Origin: Pseudomonas azotoformans
GTDB lineage: Bacteria; Pseudomonadota; Gammaproteobacteria; Pseudomonadales; Pseudomonadaceae
Length of the DNA stretch: 64,000 nt
Reading direction: 5' to 3'
NCBI RefSeq assembly: GCF_001579805.1
Contig: NZ_CP014546.1
Span: 3,038,001-3,102,000 of the forward strand
Below are positions 9,722 through 20,247 of this stretch, in pieces (position 1 is the first letter of the stretch; each line of letters begins with the position of its first letter). The notes beneath the pieces are model-generated. The model saw nothing but the letters and a program-made list of their open reading frames with translations. It did no database searches and was not told where the DNA came from. The translations under genes and the position numbers were made by a program.

Positions 9722-10513
9722 GTGGCCTTTGTACAACTCGCCGAGGGCGAACTGCATTACCAATTGGATGGGCCTGAGGATGCACCGGTGCTGGTGCTCT
9801 CCAACTCGCTGGGCACCGACCTGCACATGTGGGATATCCAGATCCCGGCCTTCACCCAACATTTTCGCGTGCTGCGTTTCGATACCCGTGGCCATGGCAA
9901 ATCCCTGGTGACTCCAGGCCCCTACAGCATCGGGCAACTCGGTCAGGATGTGATCGCGCTGCTGGATGCTCTGGATATTCAACGCGCGCATTTTTGCGGG
10001 TTGTCCATGGGCGGCTTGATCGGCCAGTGGCTGGGCATCCATGCAGGCCAACGTCTGCAGCGCCTGGTGGTGTGCAACACCGCCGCCAAGATCGGCACAC
10101 CCGAGGTGTGGGACCCGCGCATCGAGATGGTGCTGCGCGATGGCGCAGCGGCGATGGTGGCGTTGCGCGATGCGTCGATTGCACGCTGGTTCACCGCAGA
10201 CTTTGCGGCGGCCAACCCACACCAGGCCAAGCAGATTACCGACATGCTGGCGGCCACATCGCCCGAAGGTTATGCCGCCAACTGTGCGGCGGTGCGTGAC
10301 GCGGATTTCCGTGAGCAACTGGCTTCAATCAAAGTGCCAACCCTGGTCATTGCCGGCACCGAAGACGCCGTCACACCGCCGGCGGGTGGCCACTTTATCC
10401 AGAACCATGTGCAGGGCGCCGAGTACGCCGAGTTCTATGCGGCGCACCTGTCCAATGTGCAGGCCGGCGCTGCGTTCAGCGACTGCGTCATTGATTTTTT
10501 GTTGGCCCGCTGA
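9722..10513 (+). CDS. pcaD: PcaD, beta-ketoadipate enol-lactone hydrolase
   Basis: Alpha/beta hydrolase opening beta-ketoadipate enol-lactone to beta-ketoadipate. 263 residues from a GTG start at 9722 that follows GAGGAG; a TTG inside the pcaB tail would give a longer but unlikely N-terminus. The nucleophile elbow is CGLSMGG (S95), the acid probably lies in AGTEDAVTPP, and the catalytic histidine is near H242 in AAHLSNVQ. It lies in the order pcaB-D-C, which matches the reaction sequence. Confidence 0.94.
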   Translation: MAFVQLAEGELHYQLDGPEDAPVLVLSNSLGTDLHMWDIQIPAFTQHFRVLRFDTRGHGKSLVTPGPYSIGQLGQDVIALLDALDIQRAHFCGLSMGGLIGQWLGIHAGQRLQRLVVCNTAAKIGTPEVWDPRIEMVLRDGAAAMVALRDASIARWFTADFAAANPHQAKQITDMLAATSPEGYAANCAAVRDADFREQLASIKVPTLVIAGTEDAVTPPAGGHFIQNHVQGAEYAEFYAAHLSNVQAGAAFSDCVIDFLLAR

Positions 10514-10523
10514 GGAGCTTTTT

Positions 10524-10916
10524 GTGGACGAGAAACAACGTTATGCCGAAGGCCTGCAAGTGCGCCGCGAAGTACTGGGCGATGCCCATGTCGACCGCAG
10601 CCTCAATGCCCTGACCGAATTCAACAGCGAGTTCCAGGAAATGATCACTCGCCACGCTTGGGGTGACATCTGGACCCGTCCCGGTCTGCCCCGGCACACC
10701 CGCAGCCTGATCACCATTGCCATGCTGATCGGCATGAACCGCAGTGAAGAACTCAAGCTGCACCTGCGCGCCGCGGCGAGCAATGGCGTGACCCGCGCCG
10801 AGATCAAGGAAGTGCTGATGCAGAGCGCGATCTACTGCGGGATCCCGGCGGCGAATGCCACGTTTCACCTGGCGGAGTCGGTGTGGGATGAGCTGGGGGT
10901 TGAATCGCGGGAATAG
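10524..10916 (+). CDS. pcaC: PcaC, 4-carboxymuconolactone decarboxylase
   Basis: Decarboxylates 4-carboxymuconolactone to beta-ketoadipate enol-lactone, the substrate of PcaD. 130 residues, the usual stand-alone length. Family segments are WGDIWTRPGLPRHTRSLITI and the C-terminal EVLMQSAIYCGIPAANATFH. The GTG start at 10524 follows TGAGGAG. A much longer open frame reading back into pcaD is only a shadow. Last gene of the pca cluster; a convergent gene begins its stop three bases later. Confidence 0.95.
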   Translation: MDEKQRYAEGLQVRREVLGDAHVDRSLNALTEFNSEFQEMITRHAWGDIWTRPGLPRHTRSLITIAMLIGMNRSEELKLHLRAAASNGVTRAEIKEVLMQSAIYCGIPAANATFHLAESVWDELGVESRE

Positions 10917-10919
10917 GGG

Positions 10920-11819
10920 TTAGTGGGAGTCGGCGTCCCACACCCAATTCCACACGCCCGGCAAATGCACGGCTTCATTCACATCCCTGACCGTACGCGC
11001 CAGCGCTGCGCGCTGTAGCTGGGCCGTGTCGGTGTAGAAAGGTTCGGCGGCGGTCTTCACGCCGTTGATCCGGGCGCTGTCCAGCAGGATCTGCAGGTAC
11101 TCCTGCAGATGCCGCGCGGTGTAGCGATTGATGTCGTGGAAGGTCACCACCACCGGTATCACGCCGTCCACCGTCGGCAATTCACCCAAGGCAACGCGTT
11201 CGCGCACCACCGACAGTTGCCGGTACAGGTTGGCTCGGCGGCGCGGGCTGCCGTTGAAACCCCAGATCTTGCCGTCATTGGCACTCAGGTCCGTCAGCAA
11301 CACGTGCATGCCGTGGCGCTGGTAGGCGGCGAAGGTGCGTCGGTCGTAATTCCAGAACGGCGGGCGCACCAGCACCGGTGGCGCACCTGTGATCGCGGCG
11401 ATGTCGGCGGCGCCTTGGGTGAGGGTGCTTTCCAGTTCGGTATCGTTCAGCCAGCGGTGGTTGGTGTGAAACCCCGTGGCCGTGTGGAAGGCCAGAACGT
11501 GACCGGCCGCGTATTCGCGTTCCATGGTCTTGCGGCCCCGTGAACTGCCGCCGGATCGAGCGGCTTCGGTCTGCAGAAAAAACACGGCTTTGATCCCCGG
11601 CAGCACCGGGTTCTGCGCCAGGTCGGCCACCACCGAACGGCTCGGGTTGTTGTAGCCCGACGCACTGGGACCGTCATCGAAGGTCAGCAGGAAGCGGATC
11701 GGCGCCTGGGTTTGCAGGCGCTGTTCGGTCTGTGGCGTGAGAGCGATGGGCGAGCCAATGCAGCCGCTGAGGCTCAAGGCCAGGGCAAACACGGCGGATA
11801 CGATGGCGAAGGATTTCAT
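10920..11819 (-). CDS. Polysaccharide deacetylase (NodB-fold) lipoprotein
   Basis: Putative carbohydrate deacetylase of esterase family 4, 299 residues. Residues 1-20 form a lipoprotein signal with lipobox LSGC (C20), so it is probably membrane-anchored in the envelope. The NodB domain has TFDDGPS (metal aspartates about D48/D49) and a histidine motif around AFHTATGFHTNHRW. The substrate cannot be told; peptidoglycan or an N-acetylated exopolysaccharide are possible. It converges with pcaC and lies downstream of a strong terminator hairpin. Confidence 0.82.
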   Translation of the reverse strand: MKSFAIVSAVFALALSLSGCIGSPIALTPQTEQRLQTQAPIRFLLTFDDGPSASGYNNPSRSVVADLAQNPVLPGIKAVFFLQTEAARSGGSSRGRKTMEREYAAGHVLAFHTATGFHTNHRWLNDTELESTLTQGAADIAAITGAPPVLVRPPFWNYDRRTFAAYQRHGMHVLLTDLSANDGKIWGFNGSPRRRANLYRQLSVVRERVALGELPTVDGVIPVVVTFHDINRYTARHLQEYLQILLDSARINGVKTAAEPFYTDTAQLQRAALARTVRDVNEAVHLPGVWNWVWDADSH

Positions 11820-11842
11820 GGTGGGCGCAGGCTCGAATAAAG

Positions 11843-11869
11843 GCCGCTGCTGAGTGGATCAGCAGCGGC
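11843..11869 (-). terminator. Rho-independent terminator after the OprD-type porin
   Basis: Perfect 11-bp stem GCCGCTGCTGA / TCAGCAGCGGC with a 5-base loop. On the minus strand it is followed by CCTTTATT. It lies 34 bases past the porin stop and 23 bases before the deacetylase start, so it separates the two codirectional genes. Confidence 0.75.
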
Positions 11870-11902
11870 AGGCGCGCACCATACAGCAAGGTCGATGATG
11901 GT

Positions 11903-13153
11903 TTACAGCAGGCTTATCGGGTAACTGACGATCAACCGGTTCTCATCGAACTCATTGTTGCTGTAGTCGCGGCGCATGCTGGAGTTGCGCAGGCGCACCG
12001 TGAGGTTTTTCAGGCTGCCGCTTTGCACGGTGTAGCCCAGTTCGCTTTCGCGACCCCATTCCTTACCGTCGGTAATCGTGCCGGTGTGCACGTTGCTGCC
12101 GCTGATGTAGCGGTTCATCAGGGTCAGGCCGGGCACGCCGAGGGCGGCGAAGTTGTAGTCGTGGCGTACCTGCCAGGATTTCTCCTGGGCGTTGTCGTAG
12201 CTTGAGTTGTAACTATCGTTAGCCAAAGTGCCGCCGCTGGTGCCGTTGACGCGCATCCAGGCGCTGTTGCCGGTGAGTTTTTGCAGGCCGACGTAGAAGG
12301 TGTTGCCGCCATACTTGGCGGAGAACAGGCCGGACCAGGTCTTGTTGTCCAGGTCGCCGGCGCGGGCGCTGCCATCGTCCTTGCCGTAGAAAAAGCCGAG
12401 GTTGGCGCCCAGGGTCCAGTCGCCAATGGGCTGGCTGTGGATCAGGTTGACGAACTGCTGGCTATAGATGTCCTTGAGTTGGGCATTCCACAGGCCGATC
12501 TGGGTGCGTTTGTCGTTGAACGCGTACTCGGCGCCCTGGAAGTTGAAGCGATCGGAGGTGAACGCGGTTTTTCCGAACATAGACATGTCATTCATGCTGC
12601 TGTCGTCACGCGGGCTGTTCGCGCGGAACTGGCCGCCGTAGAGGGTCAGGCCGTCGATTTCTTTCGAGGTGATCTGCCCGCCGCGCAGGGTTTGCGGCAG
12701 GGAGCGGCCGTCATCTGAGCGCAGGATCGGCAGCACCGGCATCCACTCGCCGACCTTCACTTCGGTCTTGGAAATGCGCGCCTTGAACGCCACCCCGAGA
12801 CGCCCGAATTCATCCGCCGGGCGGCCATCGTGATCCAACGGCAACAGCTGGGTGCCCCCGGTGCCGCGACCGCCATCCAGCTTCAACGAATACAGCCCCA
12901 ACACATCCACGCCGAAACCCACGGTGCCCTGGGTAAAGCCGGACTTGGCGTCGAGGATGAAGCTCTGCGTCCACTCCTGCGCGCCGCCCTGGGCCTTGGT
13001 GGGGTTGGTGTAGTTGCGGTTGAAGAAGAAGTTGCGCAGGTTCAGGTTGGCGCTGGCGTCTTCGAGAAAACCGTGTTCTTCAGCGACGACGGGCAACGCA
13101 AGACTGGCGACAGCGGTTGCCAGCAAGAGCCGGCGCGGGTGGAAAGTGCTCAT
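11903..13153 (-). CDS. OprD-family outer-membrane porin
   Basis: Substrate-specific 18-strand porin of the OprD/Opd family, 416 residues. Residues 1-24 are a signal peptide (MSTFHPRRLLLATAVASLAL then PVVAEE). The mature start LEDASANLNLRNFFFNRNY and the LDAKSGFTQGTVGFGVDVLG segment are typical OprD features. A longer open frame upstream of 13153 lacks a signal peptide at its N-terminus and is rejected. Nearness to pca suggests uptake of aromatic or carboxylic acids, but the exact substrate cannot be read from the sequence. Confidence 0.85.
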   Translation of the reverse strand: MSTFHPRRLLLATAVASLALPVVAEEHGFLEDASANLNLRNFFFNRNYTNPTKAQGGAQEWTQSFILDAKSGFTQGTVGFGVDVLGLYSLKLDGGRGTGGTQLLPLDHDGRPADEFGRLGVAFKARISKTEVKVGEWMPVLPILRSDDGRSLPQTLRGGQITSKEIDGLTLYGGQFRANSPRDDSSMNDMSMFGKTAFTSDRFNFQGAEYAFNDKRTQIGLWNAQLKDIYSQQFVNLIHSQPIGDWTLGANLGFFYGKDDGSARAGDLDNKTWSGLFSAKYGGNTFYVGLQKLTGNSAWMRVNGTSGGTLANDSYNSSYDNAQEKSWQVRHDYNFAALGVPGLTLMNRYISGSNVHTGTITDGKEWGRESELGYTVQSGSLKNLTVRLRNSSMRRDYSNNEFDENRLIVSYPISLL

Positions 13154-13285
13154 GGCGAAAGGACCTGTTGTTATTGGGTTTATGCAGGTGGCGGCCATGG
13201 TGCGGGGCGGTGCGGGGGCGATGAAAGTGGGGGAGAGCGGGTTGTGGGCGATGATCGAACGCAAGTTGCTCAGCCCCAGAAAACA

Positions 13286-13311
13286 CAAAGCCCACCAGGA
13301 GGTGGGCTTTG
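13286..13311 (-). terminator. Terminator of the ttgABC operon
   Basis: CAAAGCCCACC / GGTGGGCTTTG, 11-bp stem with 4-base loop. On the minus strand it is followed by TGTTTTC. It lies just past the ttgC stop and stops readthrough toward the porin promoter. Confidence 0.85.
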
Positions 13312-13326
13312 TTGATGCAGGTGCTA

Positions 13327-14784
13327 TCAGAACAACTTCAGCGCCGGTGCTTCTTCTTTCAACGGCTCGTTCTTCGCGGTCTGCTCGTTCCAACCGCCGC
13401 CGAGGGCCTTGTACAGGTTGACCTCGCTGGTCAGCTGCGCCAGGCGGTCGGTGATCAGCGATTGCTGGGCACTGAACAGTTGGCGCTGGGCATCGAGGAA
13501 CGTCAGGTTGCTGTCGACACCAATGCGGTAGCGACGCTCGGCCAGGCGGTAGTAATCCTGGTTGGCCGCGACGAAGCCACGTTGGGCATCCAGTTGCTGC
13601 TTGTAGGTCTCACGCGCGGCGAGGCCGTCGGAGACTTCCTGGAAGCCGGTCTGAATGGCCTTCTCGTAGTTCGCCACGTTGATCTCTTTCTGGATCTTCG
13701 AGTAGTCCAGGCTGGCGCGCAGGCTGCCAGCGTTGAAGATCGGGATGTTGATCTGCGGGGCGAACGACCAGGTGCCCGAACCACCCTTGAACAAGCCGCC
13801 CAGGTTCGGGCTCGCGGTGCCGGCGCTGGCGGTCAGGGTGATGCTCGGGAAGAACGCAGCACGGGCTGCGCCGATGTTGGCGTTGGCGGCCTTGAGGTTG
13901 TACTCGGCCTGGACGATATCGGGACGACGTTGCAGCAGGTCGGACGGCAAGCCAGCCGGCACTTCGCTGAGCAGGTCATCCGACAGCGGCTTGCTGGCGA
14001 TATTCGCCGGCAGGCCGGTGCCCAGCAGCAGGGTCAGGCTGTTTTCGTCCTGGGCCACCTGGCGGGTATAACGCGCCAGGGCGACCCGGGCGTTTTCCAC
14101 CGAGGTGCGCGACTGGCTCAGGTCGAGGGCCGAGGCCACGCCGACTTCGTTGCTACGCGAGGTCAATCGGTAGCTTTCTTCGAAAGCACCCAAGGTGTCC
14201 TTGGTCAGCTTGAGCAGCTCCTTGTCGGCCTGCCAGGTCAGGTAGGCATTGGCCACACTGGCCACCAGGCTGATCTGGGTACTGCGCCGTGCTTCTTCAG
14301 TGGCGAAGTACTTTTGCAGGGCTTCTTCACTCAGGCTGCGTACGCGACCGAACAGGTCCAGCTCATAGGAACTGATCCCGAGACCGGCCGAGTATTGGCT
14401 GCTGATGGTCGATTCGCCGGTCTGCGACAGGCGGGCCGGGGTACGCGAACGGCTGCCGCTGCCCGTGGCCGACACGGCCGGGAACAGGTCGGCGCGCTGG
14501 ATCTGGTACTGCGCGGCGTAGGCGTCGATGTTCAGGGCCGCGACACGCAGGTCACGGTTGTTCACCAGCGCGGTCTGGATCAGCTGTTGCAGGGCAGGGT
14601 CATGGAAAAACTGCTTCCAGCCCTGCTCGGCAGCGGCCTGGCTCGGCGCCTGGGCCGACGAATACGCCGGCCCCTGCGGGAACTGTGCGGCCACCGGCGC
14701 TTCGGGGCGCTGATAGTCAGGTATCAGCGAGCAGCCACTGAGCACGAATGCCGTGACCGCTAGGGAAAGTAGCGACTTGCTCAT
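13327..14784 (-). CDS. ttgC: TtgC/OprM-type outer-membrane channel of RND pump
   Basis: Outer-membrane factor that completes the TtgABC (MexAB-OprM, EmhABC) efflux pump. 485 residues with lipoprotein signal and lipobox LSGC (C18), followed by two OEP repeats typical of the TolC superfamily. Its ATG overlaps the ttgB stop by four bases. The operon order ttgA-B-C with divergent ttgR supports the assignment. It exports antibiotics, aromatic solvents and plant phenolics in relatives. Confidence 0.93.
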   Translation of the reverse strand: MSKSLLSLAVTAFVLSGCSLIPDYQRPEAPVAAQFPQGPAYSSAQAPSQAAAEQGWKQFFHDPALQQLIQTALVNNRDLRVAALNIDAYAAQYQIQRADLFPAVSATGSGSRSRTPARLSQTGESTISSQYSAGLGISSYELDLFGRVRSLSEEALQKYFATEEARRSTQISLVASVANAYLTWQADKELLKLTKDTLGAFEESYRLTSRSNEVGVASALDLSQSRTSVENARVALARYTRQVAQDENSLTLLLGTGLPANIASKPLSDDLLSEVPAGLPSDLLQRRPDIVQAEYNLKAANANIGAARAAFFPSITLTASAGTASPNLGGLFKGGSGTWSFAPQINIPIFNAGSLRASLDYSKIQKEINVANYEKAIQTGFQEVSDGLAARETYKQQLDAQRGFVAANQDYYRLAERRYRIGVDSNLTFLDAQRQLFSAQQSLITDRLAQLTSEVNLYKALGGGWNEQTAKNEPLKEEAPALKLF

Positions 14785-17700
14785 TGGCCAGCCTCTTTAG
14801 GGGTTTCAGTTGTGTCAGTCTTTTTACGTTCGCCAGCGGCGGATACGGTTGCGAAGAACAACGGCACCCAGAAGATCGCCAGCACAGTGGCCGTGATCAT
14901 ACCGCCAATTACACCGGTACCGATGGCGTGCTGGCTACCTGAGCCTGCGCCCGAGGAGATCGCCAGCGGCAGTACGCCGAGGATGAACGCCATGGAGGTC
15001 ATGATGATCGGGCGCAGACGCATGCGAGATGCCTCGATGGCCGCCTCGACGATGCCTTTGCCCTGCTCGTGAAGCTCTTTGGCGAACTCCACGATCAGGA
15101 TGGCGTTCTTCGCCGCCAGACCCACCGTCACCAACAAGCCCACCTGGAAGAACACGTCGTTGGACAGCCCGCGCATGCTGGTGGCGATCAACGCACCCAC
15201 CACGCCCAGCGGCACCACAAGTACTACCGCAATCGGGATCGACCAGCTTTCGTACAGGGCTGCGAGGCACAGGAACACCACCAACAGCGACAGGGCGTAC
15301 AGCGCAGGCGCCTGGGAGCCGGACAGACGTTCTTCGTACGACAGGCCCGTCCAGGCATAGCCCACGCCGGCCGGCAATTGCTTGGCGATACGCTCGACTT
15401 CGGCCATCGCATCACCGGTACTGTAGCCCGGTGCCGGAGTACCGAGGATTTCCATCGCCGCTACACCGTTGTACCGCGAGAGCTTCGGCGAACCGTAGAT
15501 CCACTTGCCCGAGGAAATGGCCGACATCGGCACCATCTTCCCGGAATCGCTGCGCACGTACCATTTGTCCAGGTCTTCCGGGGACATCCGGCCAGCCGCT
15601 TCGCCTTGCACGTACACCTTCTTCACTCGACCACGGTCGATGAAGTCGTTGACGTAGCTGCCACCCAGGGCAATCGCCAGGGTCTGGTTGATGCTCGACA
15701 AGGTGATGCCCTGGGCGCTGGCCTTCTCATCATCGACGGTGAGCTCGTACTGCGGCTCATCGTTCACGCCGTTAGGACGCACACCCGCCAGGATCTTGCT
15801 TTGTGCGGCGGCACCGAGGAACTGGTTGCGCGCTTCCATCAGTTTTTCGTGGCCGACACCGCCCTGATCTTGCAGGAACACGTCGAAACCGGTGGCGTTA
15901 CCCAACTCCAGCACCGAAGGCGGCACGATGGCAAATACCATGGCGTCCTTGAAGGCGCCGAAGAAGTAACCCTGGGCACGCTTGGCCACTTCGAATACCG
16001 ACATGGACGAATCGCGTTCATCCCATGGCTTGAGCATCACGAACGCCAGGCCCGAACTCTGGCCACGACCGGCGAAGTTGAAGCCGTTGACGGTAAACAC
16101 CGATTTCACGGCCTTGCCTTCGCCCGGCTCGCCTTCCTTGTCGTTGAGCAGGAAGGCACGCATGTCGTCGATGACTTTTTGCGTACGCTCAGCCGAAGAA
16201 CCGACCGGGGTCTGCACCTGGGCAAAGATCACGCCTTGGTCTTCTTCCGGCAGGAACGCGCTCGGGATGCGGGTGAACAGCCAGATCATGCCGACGAAGA
16301 TGATCAGGTACACGAAGAATGCCGGAAACTTGTGCTTGATCATGTTGCCCACGCCGCGCTCGTAGCTCAGTACGCCACGGTCGAAGGTGCGGTTGAACCA
16401 GCCGAAGAAACCACGCTTGGGTTGGCCGTGTTTCTCAGGGTCGATCGGCTTGAGCATGGTGGCGCACAAGGCCGGGGTGAAGATCAGGGCAACCAGTACC
16501 GACAACGCCATGGCCGAAACGATGGTGATGGAGAACTGTTTGTAGATCACACCGGTAGAACCACCGAAGAACGCCATCGGCAACAGTACCGCCGACAGTA
16601 CCAGGGCAATACCCACCAGGGCGCCCTGGATCTGGCCCATGGATTTCACCGTCGCTTCTTTAGGCGATAGGTGTTCCTCGGCCATTACCCGCTCGACGTT
16701 TTCTACCACCACGATGGCATCGTCCACCAGCAAGCCGATGGCCAGGATCATGCCGAACATGGTCAGGGTGTTGATGGTGAAGCCGAACGCGGCCAGGATC
16801 CCGAAGGTACCCAGCAATACCACCGGCACCGTCATGGTGGTGATGATGGTGGCGCGGAAGTTCTGCAGGAACAGGAACATCACCAGGAACACCAGCACGA
16901 TCGCTTCGACCAGGGTGTGCACCACACCGGAGATCGATTCGGTCACCACCGGCGTGGTGTCATACGGCACCACTGCCTTCATGCCAGGCGGGAAGAACGG
17001 TTCCAGCGACGCCACGGTGGCGCGGATGGCCTTGGCGGTGTCCAGGGCGTTGGCGCCCGATGCGAGCTTGATCGCCATACCGGAAGCTGGCTTGCCGTTG
17101 AACTGCGCACTGATGCTGTAGTTCTGGCCGCCCAGTTCGATACGTGCGATGTCACGCAGGCGAACCTGCGAGCCGTCGGCGTTCACCTTCATCAGGATCT
17201 TGCCGAACTGCTCGGCAGTCTGCAGACGGGTCTTGCCGATGATGGTCGCGTTCAGCTGGGTGCCGGGCAGGGCAGGCAGGCCGCCCAATTGGCCGGTGGC
17301 CACCTGGACGTTCTGGGCCGCGATGGCGGTGCTGACGTCGACCGGGGTCAACTGGTAGTTGTTCAGCTTGGCCGGGTCGAGCCAGATCCGCATGGCGTAC
17401 TGCGAACCGAACACCTGGAAGTCACCCACACCCGCGGTACGCGAGATCGGGTCCTGGATGTTGGACACGATGTAGTTGGACAGGTCGTCCTTGGTCATGC
17501 TGCCGTCTTCCGACACCAGACCGATCACCATCAGGAAGTTCTTCACCGACTTGGTCACGCGGATACCCTGTTGCTGCACTTCTTGCGGCAGCAATGGGGT
17601 CGCCAGGTTCAGCTTGTTCTGCACCTGGACCTGGGCGATATCCGGGTTGGTACCCTGGTTGAACGTCGCGGTGATGGTCATGCTGCCGTCGGAGTTACTG

Positions 17701-17942
17701 TCCGAGGCGACATAACGCAGGTTGTCGATACCGTTGAGCTGTTGCTCGATGACCTGCACCACGGTGTCCTGCACGGTTTGTGCGGACGCGCCTGGGTAGG
17801 TCACCTGGATGTCGATGGCGGTAGGCGCAATGGCCGGGTATTGGTTAATGGGCAACTTCAGGATCGACAGTGCCCCGACCAGCATGATCACCAGGGCAAT
17901 TACCCAGGCGAAAATGGGACGGTCGATAAAAAATTTCGACAT
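14781..17942 (-). CDS. ttgB: TtgB/MexB-type RND inner-membrane transporter
   Basis: Proton-driven hydrophobe/amphiphile efflux transporter, 1053 residues, full AcrB/MexB length. Twelve TM helices and two large periplasmic loops. The proton relay acids are in [16 protein letters not shown] (TM4) and the partner lysine in [13 protein letters not shown] (TM10). The N-terminus [16 protein letters not shown] is the family norm. It starts three bases after the ttgA stop. A 533-residue open frame on the opposite strand here is a codon-bias shadow. Confidence 0.96.
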   Translation of the reverse strand: MSKFFIDRPIFAWVIALVIMLVGALSILKLPINQYPAIAPTAIDIQVTYPGASAQTVQDTVVQVIEQQLNGIDNLRYVASDSNSDGSMTITATFNQGTNPDIAQVQVQNKLNLATPLLPQEVQQQGIRVTKSVKNFLMVIGLVSEDGSMTKDDLSNYIVSNIQDPISRTAGVGDFQVFGSQYAMRIWLDPAKLNNYQLTPVDVSTAIAAQNVQVATGQLGGLPALPGTQLNATIIGKTRLQTAEQFGKILMKVNADGSQVRLRDIARIELGGQNYSISAQFNGKPASGMAIKLASGANALDTAKAIRATVASLEPFFPPGMKAVVPYDTTPVVTESISGVVHTLVEAIVLVFLVMFLFLQNFRATIITTMTVPVVLLGTFGILAAFGFTINTLTMFGMILAIGLLVDDAIVVVENVERVMAEEHLSPKEATVKSMGQIQGALVGIALVLSAVLLPMAFFGGSTGVIYKQFSITIVSAMALSVLVALIFTPALCATMLKPIDPEKHGQPKRGFFGWFNRTFDRGVLSYERGVGNMIKHKFPAFFVYLIIFVGMIWLFTRIPSAFLPEEDQGVIFAQVQTPVGSSAERTQKVIDDMRAFLLNDKEGEPGEGKAVKSVFTVNGFNFAGRGQSSGLAFVMLKPWDERDSSMSVFEVAKRAQGYFFGAFKDAMVFAIVPPSVLELGNATGFDVFLQDQGGVGHEKLMEARNQFLGAAAQSKILAGVRPNGVNDEPQYELTVDDEKASAQGITLSSINQTLAIALGGSYVNDFIDRGRVKKVYVQGEAAGRMSPEDLDKWYVRSDSGKMVPMSAISSGKWIYGSPKLSRYNGVAAMEILGTPAPGYSTGDAMAEVERIAKQLPAGVGYAWTGLSYEERLSGSQAPALYALSLLVVFLCLAALYESWSIPIAVVLVVPLGVVGALIATSMRGLSNDVFFQVGLLVTVGLAAKNAILIVEFAKELHEQGKGIVEAAIEASRMRLRPIIMTSMAFILGVLPLAISSGAGSGSQHAIGTGVIGGMITATVLAIFWVPLFFATVSAAGERKKTDTTETPKEAGQ

Positions 17943-17945
17943 GGG

Positions 17946-19094
17946 TTACTCCCCCTGGCCAGCAGCGGCAGCAGGAGCTGGAGCAGAACCGGCAGGCTTG
18001 GCGTTGTCGGCGTCCTTGACCTTGACTTCGATGCCCGGCTTGATGAATTGCAGGCCTTCGGTGATCACACGGTCACCGGCGTTCAGGCCTTTTTCCACCA
18101 GCCAGTAGGCGCCGGCAGTACGGTTGGCCACCAGTTGACGCTGTTCTACCTTGTTGTCCTTGTTCACCACCATGGCAGTCGGGATACCTTTGATATCGCG
18201 GGTCACGCCTTGTTGTGGTGCCAGGATGGCTTTGCTGTTCACGCCAGCTTGTAACTGGGCGTGTACGAACATGCCCGGCAGCAGGGTGTGGTCAGGGTTG
18301 GGGAACACGGCGCGCAGGGTCACGGAACCGGTGGTCTGGTCAACCGACACTTCGGAGAATTCCAGTTTGCCGTCCTGGCCATAGGCGCTACCGTCTTCCA
18401 GGGTCAGCTTGACCTTGGCGGCGTTGGCGCCGGCTTTTTCCAGCTGGCCGCTTTCCAGGTCGCGGCGCAGTTTCAGCATTTCAGCCGAAGACTGCGTGAC
18501 GTCGACGTAGATCGGGTCCAGTTGCTGGATCACGGCCATGGCATCGGTCTGGCCATTGCTGACCAGCGCGCCTTCGGTCACCGAAGAACGGCCGATACGC
18601 CCGGAAATCGGTGCGAATACTTTGGTGTAGCGCACGTTGATCTGGGCCGTTTGAACGTTTGCTTCCGCAGTCATGCGGTTGGCGACGGCGGTGTCGTATT
18701 CCTGGCGGCTGACGGCTTGTTCATCGACCAACTGCTTGTAGCGGTCGGAGATGGACTTGGTCTGGGTCAGGCTGGCTTGTGCGCTTTTCAGGGTGGCGTC
18801 ATACACCGACGGGTCGATCTGGTAGAGCTGTTGCCCTTCCTTCACGTCGCCGCCTTCCTTGAACAGGCGCTTGAGAATGATGCCGTTGACCTGTGGGCGA
18901 ACTTCCGCGATGCGGTAGGCGGTGGTGCGGCCTGGCAGCTCGGACGTCAGGGTATAGGCTTGCGGTTGAATGGTGACCACGCCGACCTGAGGGGTTTGAG
19001 CGGGCGGAGCCGCTTCTTCCTTTTTACATCCGCTGAGCAGCGATGCCAGGGCGACGGCAGTGACCAGAGCGGTAACAGCTGGCTTAAGTTGCAT
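17946..19094 (-). CDS. ttgA: TtgA/MexA-type periplasmic adaptor of RND pump
   Basis: Membrane fusion protein linking TtgB and TtgC, 382 residues with lipoprotein signal and lipobox LLSGC (C23). Lipoyl, alpha-hairpin and beta-barrel domains follow, with the family segments PGRTTAYRIAEVRPQVNG and KVFAPISGRIGRS. The ATG at 19094 is preceded by GAGGA; the open frame extends 60 bases upstream but into the promoter region. First gene of the pump operon, transcribed divergently from ttgR. Confidence 0.94.
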   Translation of the reverse strand: MQLKPAVTALVTAVALASLLSGCKKEEAAPPAQTPQVGVVTIQPQAYTLTSELPGRTTAYRIAEVRPQVNGIILKRLFKEGGDVKEGQQLYQIDPSVYDATLKSAQASLTQTKSISDRYKQLVDEQAVSRQEYDTAVANRMTAEANVQTAQINVRYTKVFAPISGRIGRSSVTEGALVSNGQTDAMAVIQQLDPIYVDVTQSSAEMLKLRRDLESGQLEKAGANAAKVKLTLEDGSAYGQDGKLEFSEVSVDQTTGSVTLRAVFPNPDHTLLPGMFVHAQLQAGVNSKAILAPQQGVTRDIKGIPTAMVVNKDNKVEQRQLVANRTAGAYWLVEKGLNAGDRVITEGLQFIKPGIEVKVKDADNAKPAGSAPAPAAAAGQGE

Positions 19095-19183
19095 GAAGAT
19101 CCTCGGGTCAGGCGCGCAGGGTGCGCACAAGAAGTGTGGAAGGGTAAAAAACAAACACTGAGTAGATAAGTAGCTTGCTACGC

Positions 19184-19213
19184 AATATACTTACGTTCAT
19201 GGTTGTTTGTAAA
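19184..19213 (-). promoter_or_regulatory. ttgABC promoter with TtgR operator
   Basis: On the minus strand TTTACA (19213-19208) and TATATT (19189-19184) form a -35/-10 pair spaced by 18 bases. The sequence between and around them, TTACAAACAACCATGAACGT continuing into AAGTA, differs at only one base from the P. putida TtgR operator as I remember it. This implies repression of ttgABC by TtgR, relieved by flavonoids and antibiotics. Confidence 0.8.
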
Positions 19214-19380
19214 CTCTTGACAGGCTTCGCGGAATGTTGACAAAGCAACGCCCAAAGCCTCGATTTCATTACGTTCGCCACCCATGACGGTGTCGTCCCA
19301 CAAATATTCGGATGATCGTTACCGGCGGTTAATTCTGCGTTAACGATAGTCTCAAGTGCCCTGATTGAGGTTGTACTGCC

Positions 19381-20013
19381 ATGGTTCGTCGCACCAAAGA
19401 GGAAGCTCAGGAAACGCGCAGCCAGATTCTTCAAGCCGCCGAGCAAGCCTTCTATGAGCGCGGCGTCGCGCGGACCACGCTCGCGGACATCGCCGCGCTG
19501 GCCGGTGTGACGCGGGGTGCCATCTATTGGCATTTCAGTAATAAATCCGATTTGCTGCAGGCGCTGCTCGACACGCTGCATGAGCCGCTGGACGAGTTGG
19601 CCAGGGCGAGTGAAAGCGAGGATGAACTCGACCCGCTGGGCTGTATGCGCAAGCTGTTGATTCATTTGTTTCATCAAGTGGCCCTGGACCCGAAAACCCG
19701 GCGCATCAACGAGATCTTGTTCCATAAGTGCGAATTCACCGATGAAATGTGCGACATGCGTCGCCAGCGTCAGACCCACAGCCTGGAATGCAACCTGCGC
19801 ATCGGCCTGACCTTGCGTAACGCGGTCCATCGCGGGCAACTGCCGGAAAACCTCGATACCACCCGTGGCGCGGTGTGCATCCACGCCTACATCAACGGGC
19901 TGATCGGCCAGTGGCTGCTGGTTCCCGACAGCTTCCAACTGCATCAGGACGCCGAGCGCTGGGTGGATGCCGGGTTGGACATGCTGCGCTGGAGCCCCAG
20001 CCTGCGCAATTAA
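19381..20013 (+). CDS. ttgR: TtgR, TetR-family repressor of the efflux operon
   Basis: 210-residue TetR regulator. The N-terminal HTH (about residues 27-60) contains [20 protein letters not shown] and FSNKSDLLQ, the same as in TtgR/AcrR/MtrR types. The C-terminal ligand domain is of TtgR length. The start follows GAGG by ten bases. It is divergent from ttgA and shares the intergenic region holding the operator; a TTGACA at 19217 may serve its own promoter. Confidence 0.93.
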   Translation: MVRRTKEEAQETRSQILQAAEQAFYERGVARTTLADIAALAGVTRGAIYWHFSNKSDLLQALLDTLHEPLDELARASESEDELDPLGCMRKLLIHLFHQVALDPKTRRINEILFHKCEFTDEMCDMRRQRQTHSLECNLRIGLTLRNAVHRGQLPENLDTTRGAVCIHAYINGLIGQWLLVPDSFQLHQDAERWVDAGLDMLRWSPSLRN

Positions 20014-20196
20014 GACAAAATGCGTAATTGCATCAGGTTGTGTCAACAGTAAAGCCCAAGGACAGTCAATCGTCCTTCCGCCTGATCGGTGGGGTGACTT
20101 TATATACGGGCTGGCGGGCAGTTGATAGGTAGCCGCCTAAGTATTTTGTAGCGATTTTGTTGCAGGCCTGTGAAGGAATGTTTCCCTGCCTCCACG

Positions 20197-20230
20197 AAAA
20201 AGCCCCGGTTCCTGCGAACCGGGGCTTTTT
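20197..20230. terminator. Bidirectional terminator between ttgR and xenB
   Basis: Fourteen-base stem AAAAAGCCCCGGTT / AACCGGGGCTTTTT with loop CCTGCG. T-runs occur on both strands, so it can end both convergent transcripts. The 200 bases before it, after ttgR, show no gene. Confidence 0.92.
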
Positions 20231-20247
20231 CGTTTCAGCTTATTACG

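Noticed and set aside
15069..18254. Long plus-strand open frames (533 and 527 residues) opposite ttgB and ttgA
   Set aside because: They lie antisense to clear RND pump genes, have low-complexity His/Arg/Gly/Gln-rich translations and no recognisable domain; they arise from GC-rich third codon positions.
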